In this document: one piece after another, positions 54,871-64,000 of the stretch
Layout: every line of letters begins with the position of its first letter
Numbering within the stretch: position 1 is the first letter of the stretch
From: Anas platyrhynchos
Taxonomy: Eukaryota; Chordata; Aves; Anseriformes; Anatidae
NCBI RefSeq assembly: GCF_047663525.1
Contig: NC_092600.1
Coordinates: 6,963,501-7,027,500 of the forward strand
Direction: 5' to 3'
Length of the DNA: 64,000 bases
The notes under the pieces: generated by a model
What the model saw: only the letters and a program-made list of their open reading frames with translations
Databases searched by the model: none
Told to the model about the DNA's origin: nothing
Translations under genes and position numbers: made by a program

Positions 54871-57800
54871 AAAACGGTTTACATTTTGGGCCCCGGGAGC
54901 TCTCCTAAATCAGCTGCCAGGTTTTTGCAGCTGGTAGTAAAGGGAAGCGCTGTCATCGGGCTGCCCGGAGGTGAACAAACGAGCCGCCAGGCACGGGACT
55001 GACGGCTCGCCCCGCGGCACAGCGGCTCCCAGGGATGCTACCGCGGCGAGGGCCGGGGTCTGGCGAGGGGCAGCACCCCGGGCACCCCCGACCATGCTGG
55101 TCCTGCAGCAGCATCTCCCCCCCCAGGAGTCCCCAAAGCTTTGGGGTTTTGGAGATGTGGATGAAAGGGTTAACGCCGGGCTGGATGGCTGGAAAGGGGA
55201 GCGCTGCTAATCCTCCGGCTCTGGCCCTGCTAATTATTTGCTGATTCAGCTGCCGAGCTGAGCCCAGCCCCAACGCGGGGCTTTGGCCCGCGCCTGCTAT
55301 CAGCGCCGGGATGTTCTGGGCTCTGCGCTCGGCTTCGCCTGTTTTCTCTCTGGAGGCAGAGCTGAGCACAGCGCCCCGAGCTGCTGGTCTGCCTTACATC
55401 ATGAGCAGGTTTTGCAGGGAAACTGAGGCAGGGTAGGGGCATTCAGGTGGCTGGGCAGACCAAAGGAATCTTGATCGCATCCTCCCACAGAGCCGCAGAG
55501 CTCCATCCTTCCCCATCAGCGCTGAGCAGGTACATGAGAAACAACTGAGGTGCTGTAGGGGGCAAGGGGATGCCCCCACAGCCCACTCAGAGCAGCCCCA
55601 GTGGCACGGGGAGCTGGGGAGGCTGCATTAGGGCAGGGAGCACAACGCAGTGCTCCTGCCTTTGCAAACCATGTCGCTTCCCTCGCTTAATGAGCAGAAC
55701 GAGCATCCAGCCTTCTCCGTATGGCTCAGCGAGAGAAATCCCTGGGGGCACAGCTAACTAAGCCCACTCCAAAGTCCATAAACCCCCTGCTGCCGGCCAC
55801 TGCCCCACTGGGGCGGCCTCGGCGCTGAGTTATGGCCGGGAGGGCTCTCGCCGGCAGCGCGCAGTCGGTAGCAAGCAGTGGCCGTAACTCCTGGCCCTGT
55901 GAGCACACGGGGCCACCCCTCTCCCAGCTCCTGCCTGGTGGTATGGGACAGAAAGCAGCTGCTCGGCTGCTGGAAGCACCGCGGGCTGCGGCTGGACGAG
56001 GTGGAAGGAGCACGGCTGGAAGGAATACGGCAAATGAGGCGCGAACCCAAAGTGGTGGTTGGATGTGGTACGTCAGGCACACGGCTTTTCTCCCTGGGTT
56101 CTGCTGGCTGAGGCTGCTGGCACGGGGAGCAGAGAGCCCAGCTTCCCTGCACAAGGGGTTTTGTCTCCCGTGGGGTTATTTGTTGCAGGATTTCCCTGAT
56201 GCGATTGTTCCCCTGGCCCTGCAGAGTGTGCATTACCTGCAGCACCGCAGGAAGCAAAGAGCAGAGGCATCCGCTGGTACCCAAAGCTGTGACGGGACGT
56301 CTGAACAAGGCAGGTCTGAAATCCCACCGGGCTGAGCTCCTCTGCCTCCTGACAAATCCACTTCAGTGATACCCCAGAGGCACTGCTACAAAACCCATTT
56401 ATTGCAGTGACACCACCAATATCCCGCACGGAGGAGAAGTTTTGGGTTGCGTTTGTGCCTTTTGAAACAGCGGGCAGCACAGCTGGGGGGCATGGGGACC
56501 CCACAAATGGGGTCCCCCCAATTTGCCCACACACTTGGCTTAGGGCTCTGAAGCTGCTCGTCAGGTGTTAATTAACAGCAGAGGGATGGAGTCACTCCTG
56601 CAGGGGCAGAGGCAGGAGCCAGGGCAAGGATGCTGCTGGAGCTGGATCCAGGCAGGGGCTGAAGCCAAGTTCTGGCCAGGGCAGGGCTTGCAGAGAAGTG
56701 CCAGGTGATCCTATCGTGCCCTTACTAATCGAAGCTGAATTTCCATCTCAGGGAAAGCAGACAGCATCCTTCCTCTACCTATTTAGGGGCTGGTTGTTTT
56801 TTTCTTTCGCAGATGGGTAAGTTTGTTTAAAAAATAATAAAAAAATAGAAATAAAAATAAAAATATTCATCTTGCTTTGAAAACGCTGTAAATAAAGGAG
56901 TTCACTCGCAGGGCGAAGCTCTCCTTCTCTTTGCAGTTGCCTCCTGCCAGCGCTAATTGGAGCCAACAGGCACAGCACGAGGGGAGCAGCCCCCTTCGCA
57001 GGCAGCGCTGCAGCCCGGAGAGCTTGTTTGCAGCCCGATTTCAGAGCCGTAAGGAGGAGGGATCTGTCATAAACCCTGGCAGCTCTCGCCGAGCGAGCGG
57101 TGCTGCTAGAATATTTAAAACCCGGCGTTTGGGTGGAAAATATAGAAAACACGTGTGTTTCCATGCGAGCTCTGCTGCTGCTCTGAGCCGGGGCGGCAAC
57201 GGGGGCACGGGCTCGGCCCAGCTGGGGATGGGGACGGCGCTTTGGCAAGGTGAGACCTTGGGGTGGGGTGGGCACGGCAGGGCCTGGGGGCACTGACAGG
57301 GGCTGACAGCCCTAAGCAGCCTCAGCTGGGACCCTCACCCTGCCCACGGGCGGGATCCCTATAAACTCAGTGCCTGGGTGGGCCTAGGCCCCCCTACAGG
57401 CTGTGCTTCTCCTTGGGGACCCCACAGCTCCACATCATGGCTCATCTCCAGCCCCATCTCCTCCAGGGACCTTGAGGAACGCCCAAAGCCCCCCAGGGGA
57501 GCGGTGCTGCTCTTTGGGGTTTCATCTGGCAGGTGCTGGGGAGGGGAAGAAGTGATTTGGGGAAGGAGTCAGTGTTTCTTGTGGCCTTGCAGGTTTTGGG
57601 GGGAACTGTTCTCTGTGCTCATCCTAAAACGTGCCCTCAGGCTTCTGGGGTTCTTCGAGATAATGGGGTAGAAAATGCCTTTCCCAGTTAATGAAACTCA
57701 CATTTGTGTCTTTAAAAAATAAATTAAATGTAATGGGGAAATGCTGTAACTTAGTAAAGGTACTTCCAGGATTACTTTCATCAGCAGAAAACAAGAAGAG

Positions 57801-58179
57801 ACTTCCTGCATTGAATATGTTGGTAAGTTTTTCAGGGAAAAGTGTGGGGGCTGCTGACCTGATGCTGCTCAGGGTGAAGGACCGGTGCTTGGGGACGTGG
57901 TGGGGGCAGCCTGGGGTTGTAGGGGCAGCGGGACCACCCTCAGCACCAGGATGTGGGATGGGCGGTGGGCATCCCGCGTGGCCTCACCCAACACCAGCAT
58001 CTCCTCTGTTCCCCAGGGACAAGCTGAGCTCAGGGAACCCAAACCCCGGGTGGGGTTGGGACCCCTGTGGGGGCACTGCAGGGAGCAGGAGGTTGGGGGG
58101 GCTCCGGCGAGGACTCGGCCGTGCCCCAAAGCGGGGCGGCTGCCGGCTCCCCTAATCCCCCCGCTCGGGAGGAGCTGTT

Positions 58180-58325
58180 TGTTCTCCTCCGGCCTCGAGC
58201 GGCTTCAAAGGGGCTCCAGTCTAGACTGTGCCAAGAGAAATTACGGCCCCGCCGCGCTGACATAAAGCACGGGGGAAGGAGTCATTTGCTCTGATGTAAT
58301 TAAAACAAGATAGCCCCCCGCGCGT
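58180..58325. promoter_or_regulatory. Candidate enhancer with palindromic SMAD-binding element
   Basis: Contains the 12-bp perfect palindrome CAGTCTAGACTG (58217-58228), whose core GTCTAGAC (58219-58226) is the known optimal SMAD3/SMAD4 element. Then come GAGAAATTACGGC, TGACATAAAGC, GAGTCATTTGC, GATGTAATTAAAAC and AAGATAGC (GATA). HAND1 is a known BMP/SMAD-responsive gene, which makes it a sensible target, but the link is inferred. Confidence 0.4.
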
Positions 58326-58639
58326 CAGCGGGCTCCTCGGGGCTGGGGGCTTCGGCCCCACGCTTTAAGGGGTGCTGGCACGTCCCACCCCCAGCTCCGC
58401 CAGCCAGTAGGGTGGGCAGGGAGCCCTAACGTCACCTGCAGGGGTATAAAGGGGAGGGAGGAGCTGGGGGTCCCTGGGGGTCTTTGGAGGGGGACAGGGG
58501 TTGGGGCAGCCCTGTACAGCCCCGAGGTGAGGCAGAGCGGGTCTTGAAGTGCTTGGAAGTCTCCCGTCGGAGTGAGTCTGGGGGGAGCCTTCCTCCAAGG
58601 CTCCTGGGGTGCAAAACTTGGGAAAAGGGTCTTTTCTCC

Positions 58640-59010
58640 CCCCCAAAATAACTATCTGAAATCACTGCTTCTTCATTCAGATGCCAAAGGACACATTCTT
58701 CTGATGGTAAAAATAAAATCCTTCCCCTTTCAATTAGATGCAACTGAAATGGAAGATTGTTTCTATTACTGCCCTTACACCTAAATTCTTTTTTTTTGTT
58801 TTTTTATATGAAAGTGGAGGGAGAGGAAAGAAAAGATGCAAGGAACAGATATTTAACTTGACTCAATTTCCATTTGCACAAATTTAAGCTAGCAATTCTA
58901 ATTTTTGAGTGATGTTGTTGGCAAATGAAAGCAAGAGCCTCTGATCAGTACTCAGAATTTAAAAATTATTATTATATTAATATTTTAAAAGACTTCTTTA
59001 AAAGTTAGTG
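58640..59010. promoter_or_regulatory. Candidate conserved non-coding element
   Basis: AT-rich complex sequence with AAAATAACTATCTG (GATA reverse), TTCAATTAGATGC, ATTTGCACAAATTTAAGC and AGCAATTCTAATTTTTG. No coding potential. Confidence 0.3.
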
Positions 59011-60729
59011 ATCATTTATTTGTCAGCAAGATGATGTCCAAACAAAGCTTGATGACATTTCCTATAAGGAGAAGGAGGCAGTTATCAGCAAAGCGATTTG
59101 AGGCTCTGCTTCAACAGCATTGTTACACTTCGATATGTGAATACAGCTGAGAGGGAACTCATATAAGCTGTGACAACTGTTTTTTTCCTGTTTATTCCCA
59201 AAGTGCTGTGCAGCTGCACCTGCCCCAGGGGAGCTCTGAGTGCAGAGGGACCCGATCCCAGCTGATGCTCATGGGGTGTTTCCAAGGCAGGTGGAGCGCT
59301 TTGTGCCTGGGCTCCTCATTTCCCTGGCAGCAGCCTGAAATCTTCCACCTGGCAGCTGGTTGCTGAAGCTACTTTGAGAGGGCTGCATGTGGACAGCAAA
59401 CGGCCTTGTTGCTGGTAAATCACTCGGAATAAATGTCTGTGGGAGCTTTGGGAGCCCGTGGGTGCAGGCAGCAGCACTGCCCCAGGGTGTTCCCATGCAC
59501 AGCCATGGGGCATGATCCTGCCTGGAGCTGAGCTGTAGCTTTTACTGGGTTGTGCCCGGTGCAGGACAACGTGCTTCACCCCTTGCCAGCATCCTGATTA
59601 CACCCACAGAGCTTATCCAAACCATGGCTCTGCATACATGAACCACAGCAGATCATCCTACCCGCATCCCCCCCCAACGCTGGGGGCTGCCCCCATCTTC
59701 CCAGCACCAGCACGGGCTCCGCAGCCACATAAATTTCAGCTGGGTGCTTTGAAGTCTCCGGCCGGGCCAGTTGTTTTTGTTTGTGGCGTGGCTTATCGCC
59801 CCGCTGCCTCCTGCCTGTCTCTCGCCGTGCGGCCCTGCTTGCCAGGGCCCGGCGGGCTGCCAGCGGGGCTGATAAGGATGATGGATGGCGAGGGTGCTGG
59901 CTCCACCGTGGCCCAGCCGCTTCCTGGGAGCCCCAACCGGCCCAGCTCTCCCCGGGGAAAGTGGGTCTAAGGGATGCGGAGCTGCCCCAAGGATGGTGTG
60001 GGTGCGAGTGGTTTCCTTACCCCAAAAGCAGGTTTTGGTGCTGCTCGCATGCCAGCCCTGGGAGGGGGCAGGAGATGTCCCCCTGCTCTGCTCCATCACC
60101 TCTAGGGTGATGCTGGAGCCCTGCCTGGTCCCCTCCATGGGATGAGGGCAGGGGATGGCTTTGGTTGGCTGCATTTTGGTTTATGTGGGGCTTTCTGGGG
60201 CAGGAGCTTCTCTTAGAGGGCTCTGCATGCCCTGGTCTGTGTGGTGTTGTGGCTCCAGCACTGAGAGCTCCTTGCTGTGGGGTGTGGGGCATCCCAGCTG
60301 GGACACATTGCTGCATCACACCACTGACCCTTTGGGAAGCTCTCTGCGGTGCTTTTTGGAGCTGAGTGGCTGCTGCAGTACTCAGAGAACTCCCCCCGTG
60401 GTCGGCTCTAGTTCCCGGCTCAATGCAAGCCAAGGGAAATATTTCCATGCTGCTACCGCAAGGACCACAGAGTCGTTTCCTTGCGGTGCTGTTCTTGCTT
60501 CTCTCCCTTGCTAGGATTTTCCTTTGCCTCTTTTTGACCCAATCCTTCCTTCCTTTTGTATTTATTTCCTATCCCCTTGTTCCCTAACTGTGCCTTGGAG
60601 GACTGAATGCCTCTGCTCCCAGATTTGAGCTGCACAAAGCAGGCATCCCGACCCTTTTACCTAGTAGGATTCTGGACTTGGTCCCATCTAAGGGGCAGGT
60701 TAAAGCACTGCTGTGAGCTCAGGAAGAGC

Positions 60730-60925
60730 CCGGGGTGTGGAGATTACCGCTAGCCCATTTCCCCAAAGCATCACGAACCGACCCGTGCCAAATGTGAACA
60801 CGGGATAACACGTGCTAATCGCAGTGCCTCGGTCAGACAATGGAAAACTTGGGTGCCTTTCCACTCCAGCCTCATTACAAGGGTTTCTTAAATGGAGGCT
60901 GTGCTTGTAATTAAATAGCCATAGC
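60730..60925. promoter_or_regulatory. Candidate conserved non-coding element with E-box
   Basis: GAGATTACCGCTAGC, GGATAACACGTGCTAATC (GATA core adjoining CACGTG at 60809-60814 and a TAATC homeobox core), TCATTACAAGGG and GTAATTAAATAGCC. A compact multi-factor cluster; role inferred. Confidence 0.35.
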
Positions 60926-61919
60926 TTGGCTCCCAAAGACAGGAGGAAAAGGCAATTTAAAAATGTATTAAAACAGGGGTTTTGGCAATTCTCCTGGATT
61001 TAGAACAATTCAAGGATTTAAATTGTTCCATTTCAAATATGTCAGCTTGCTTTCAATGGAATTAAATAAAGATGTGCAAGATGGAGGGAAGGCAGGATGC
61101 TTTCCTGGACGCTTTCCCTTCTCTGGCTACCAAGGGACAGGGTAAAGAGGGGCTCACAGAGCAGATTCCATAGCACTGGGTTTTCTGTGCTGCTCTGCGG
61201 CTGACTCTGCTGATAAGTCCTATTAATATCAAATTTTCCAACATTTTTTAGCCCAGCTTCTGGTTTTACCCTTGCCTCCCGCACTCCCTGTTGTGCACAC
61301 CTTCCCCTGGAGGGACCGGCTCCGAGCATGAGCTGTGCCTGTCTGGGGATGGACAGAAACCTCTGCAGCTGCCTTTTCTTGCACTGATACCATATTTCAA
61401 AGGATGGTCTAAAGGTGGGTTAAAAAAAAAAAGAAAAAAAGGCTCCCTGGGTGCTGTGCCTTCACACACGCCCTTCTGCCTGGCACACAAGGTGGGTAAT
61501 ATTGTCATGACACAACTTTCCACGTCCATAGGGAGAGATGTATCAAACATTTGAGAACCACATGAAAATCTACCACCACTTTTACTTTGGGAGAAAAAGA
61601 TACAGCCCTTAGTTGCTCTTCAGATAGCAGCTGTTGTACTGGGGAGGCTTATCTCTGTGACAGCAGCCGAAGCTCCTTGCTTGAATACGGGTAGCTGCTG
61701 GGGAGGAAGGGTCAAGCAGCCAGCAGCACCCCAAAAACACCCCTCTGGTGTCAGTGGGCAGCTGAGAGTGAGCGGGAGATGCACTAGGAGATGGCTTACT
61801 CAGAGAACAGGGAAATAGAGCAGCGGTTTGAATCCAGCCCAGCTCCTGATCTGCGAGGGCTTGACATAAGTATTTAAGCCTTTGCTTGGGATCTGGTGAT
61901 AGAAGAGGGCTGGAAAGCA

Positions 61920-62050
61920 CATTTCTTTTATGGTTAAAGGTCCTTTTGTCGGTCCATAAATTCAGACCGAGGTCTGTTTATTCTGTTTACTGCAGTTACC
62001 TAACCTGTGAGCCTCCACATAAATCACGGCGAGCAGTGATTTAGAGGGGA
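61920..62050. promoter_or_regulatory. Candidate enhancer with inverted SMAD half-sites
   Basis: CAGACC-GA-GGTCTG (61963-61976) is an exact inverted repeat containing two SMAD boxes (CAGAC and GTCTG). It is flanked by GGTCCATAAATTC, CTGTTTATTCTGTTTACTGC (two FOX-like cores) and CATAAATCACGG. No coding potential. Confidence 0.4.
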
Positions 62051-62456
62051 GCTGCTCTCCCCGTGGCGTGTGCACCGCGTCCCCTGCCCAGACCCCCACG
62101 CAGCCATCCCACTCCTCCAGAAGCCGGCAGATAAGAGCAATAAAAGCCACAGCTCTCTCTAGCATCACTCCTGCTTAATTCTTTTGGCATGATCAAGCCA
62201 CTAAATGATGGAAAAAGGAACCTGAGCTGCCTTTTTTTTTTTCCTTTGTTTTTTAAAGGAAGCAGCAGCTGTATCCCTGGGCTTCTCAACTGCAATGTCC
62301 CATTTCCACCCCGTCACCCCTGGGGATGTCCAGGCACTGCTATCTGATGGGGTTTTACTAGAAAAGGGGCTGGCCAGGTGGATTCCCCTGTGGAGCAGCT
62401 CCTGACCAAGCCTCCCTCACCTGAGAGGTGCTGGCTCCCTGCAGCCAAAATGGGAG

Positions 62457-62483
62457 CCAGATAAGGGAGTGATGCCCAGATAA
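62457..62483. promoter_or_regulatory. Tandem GATA sites
   Basis: Two copies of CCAGATAA in the same orientation, 19 bp apart (62457-62464, 62476-62483), about two helical turns. Suggestive of a GATA-bound element; unproven. Confidence 0.3.
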
Positions 62484-63699
62484 CGGCACCGGCTGCTCCT
62501 TGCCAGCCCCCTGGGGAAACCAGCGACATCAGCTATCGGCAGAACGTGTCAGCGTTGGGGGGGAGAGCAAGGTTTGGGCAACTGATGGGGGAAAAAAATC
62601 ACTTTTGTTAGCCCAGCCCCCCTGGCACTCCAGGCTTAGACCCTTTGGTGATGGAGGAGGGATGAGCCAGAGCTGCCAGCACACTTGGGAAGAAGGGGGT
62701 GAGCCCCCAGCATGGGGAGATCCCCGCTTCCCACCGCCCAGGCTCCATCCTCCAAGTCCCTTCAGCCCTTCCTCCGCCTCCTCCCACCCGCCTCACTCAA
62801 GCAGCCTCAGGATCCCCTTGGCCTTCCCCGTTGCGGCGTTGCTGCCAGGTTTGATGCTAACCATTGCGCTCCCCTCCCCGAGCCCCCCCGGTTTTCCTGC
62901 CCGAGCGGCGCAGAGCTGCATCCTCCGAGAGCCCCAGCTGTCTGCCTGCCCGAGACTCGCCTCCCCGGGGAGCGGGACGGGGGGATCAGCCCGGGTCCTC
63001 GCTGTTTAGTCTACCCATCAGCTTGGTGACAAGGAGTCTAGCAGCTGGCAGAAAGCGCTTTTATAATTGCCGGGATGCCGGCTTCGAGCTGTTTGCCCGG
63101 TGGCTCTTTCTTGCTTTAAATCATAGAGAAGGGGGGAAGGGGAGGCTGATTGGCAGGGGGTTGGATGAGAAATGCTACACCCCCGGTGTGGAAGTTTTGG
63201 CAGCTGGAGACAGCTCTCGGCTGACCCCAGAGGGATGCCGGGTGTTGGTGTTGGGGAAAATAAAGTCAAGAGGCAGCTGGGCAAGGCACAGCATCCTCCG
63301 GTCAGGGCATGTTGGCTCTGCCATGGCTGAGGCAAAGCCAACAGGAGAAGCATATCTGCCGTGAGGGCTGATCTTGTCTTATCCTAAAACCCCATTAAAT
63401 CCCACTGGGGTGCCAATTTAGAAAAATCCTATCGGCTTTGCTGCATGCAGTCTCAGAGAGAGATGCTCAGAGGCCAAAGGGTGAAGCTCTGATGACCAAA
63501 AATCACTCAAAATGTAAAGAGGACCAAGTGACCTATGTTGGTCTTTGGGATGTGAGGTTTCCTGCCTTTAAGGGTGCCATCAATCCCGCTGCAGGGCCCT
63601 GCAGTGCTCTGGCGGATGCAGACGACTCAGAGGAGCCTGCAGAGCAGCAGGGATGACAAAGTGGACGGCACGACCTGGCCAAAGAGACGGGGTTTTGTT

Positions 63700-63875
63700 T
63701 TTCTTTGGCACAGCGAAGGAGGAGGACATGATAAGAGCCTCCCAAGACCTCTGAGATGACAGTGATCAATCGCTCTCCGGAGCTGGAGCTGGGCCAAGAT
63801 GTAATCAACTTAATTTGCAAAGAGAAAGCTCAAAGGTTAGATATTAAGACAGATGTTTCATGCTCTGCAGGAGGA
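63700..63875. promoter_or_regulatory. Candidate enhancer near window end
   Basis: GATAAG (63730-63735), MEIS-type TGACAG (63757-63762) next to TGATCAATC (PBX/HOX-like, 63763-63771), GATGTAATCAACTTAATTTGC, CAAAGGTTAGATATTAAGAC. Dense, non-repetitive motif cluster typical of developmental enhancers; inference only. Confidence 0.4.
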
Positions 63876-64000
63876 CAGGGAAGCCCGGCCCGGGTTACAT
63901 GAAGGTTATTCAAAACAAGCCGGGCAGGGCAGCGTGGGAGCAGTCAGGTGCAGACGTGGGGCTCAGGAGGACGTTAATTCCCTCAGCTCCAGGCAGGGGA

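Larger units (their letters stand above)
50591..56850. other. HAND1 upstream desert, middle part
   Basis: No gene recognised. It contains the strongest-looking non-coding islands (50600-51060, 51705-51960, 54600-54870), a T23 run (53797-53819) and a 100-bp (ATTTT)20 microsatellite. GATA cores also occur near 51440 (CTGATAAGG). Confidence 0.6.
56851..64000. other. HAND1 upstream desert, distal part
   Basis: No gene recognised to the end of the window. Candidate islands lie at 58180-58325, 58640-59010, 60730-60925, 61920-62050 and 63700-63875. Two direct CCAGATAA GATA-type sites lie at 62457-62464 and 62476-62483. The rest is GC-rich with short T or A runs (for example 62231-62241). Confidence 0.6.

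Noticed and set aside
1..64000. Search by eye for CR1 LINE ends, LTRs, tRNA genes, CRISPR arrays and bacterial-type operons
   Set aside because: No CR1 3' end motif, LTR pair, tRNA cloverleaf or spaced direct-repeat array was seen. Degenerate fragments could be missed without RepeatMasker and tRNAscan.

Overview
This is a vertebrate nuclear window, almost certainly from a bird. It holds three neighbouring genes in the conserved order GALNT10 - SAP30L - HAND1, with the first two on the plus strand and HAND1 on the minus strand. All three were recognised from their spliced protein sequences. The bird assignment rests on the short HAND1 (202 codons against about 215 in mammals, with an uninterrupted nine-His tract), compact introns, GC-rich intergenic DNA and very little recognisable interspersed repeat. 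I cannot name the species.

Region by region. Positions 1-8782 hold the last five coding exons of GALNT10: the end of the catalytic domain and the whole ricin-type lectin domain. The stop is at 8780-8782, and a long AT-rich 3' UTR probably follows to about 12.3 kb. From 12.3 to 17.4 kb I see no gene. A CpG island at about 17.46-18.52 kb is the SAP30L promoter and first exon; SAP30L coding exons run to 23897 (178 codons), and its 3' UTR may reach about 28.86 kb. From 28.9 to 37.6 kb is intergenic DNA with several enhancer-like AT-rich islands. HAND1 occupies about 39346-37590 on the minus strand: TATA box, long 5' leader with one strong upstream AUG, two coding exons, a 419-bp intron and a poly(A) signal. 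From 39.4 kb to the end I find no protein-coding gene. It looks like the regulatory desert that lies upstream of HAND1 in other vertebrates, with many islands rich in GATA, homeobox and SMAD-type motifs inside otherwise G/C-rich sequence.

The three genes do not form a pathway. GALNT10 starts mucin-type O-glycosylation in the Golgi, SAP30L is a subunit of the Sin3-HDAC corepressor, and HAND1 is a bHLH factor of heart and extra-embryonic mesoderm. Their linkage is most simply explained by HAND1 regulatory DNA spread across its neighbours.

I found no undescribed molecular system. The most notable local observations are a GC-AG intron in GALNT10, a 40-base G run beside a perfect RFX X-box in the SAP30L promoter, a five-codon strong-context uORF and A-rich leader in HAND1, homopolymer tracts forming a cryptic acceptor in the HAND1 intron, and two palindromic SMAD-type elements in the HAND1 upstream desert. 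Enhancer calls are by eye only and need alignment.
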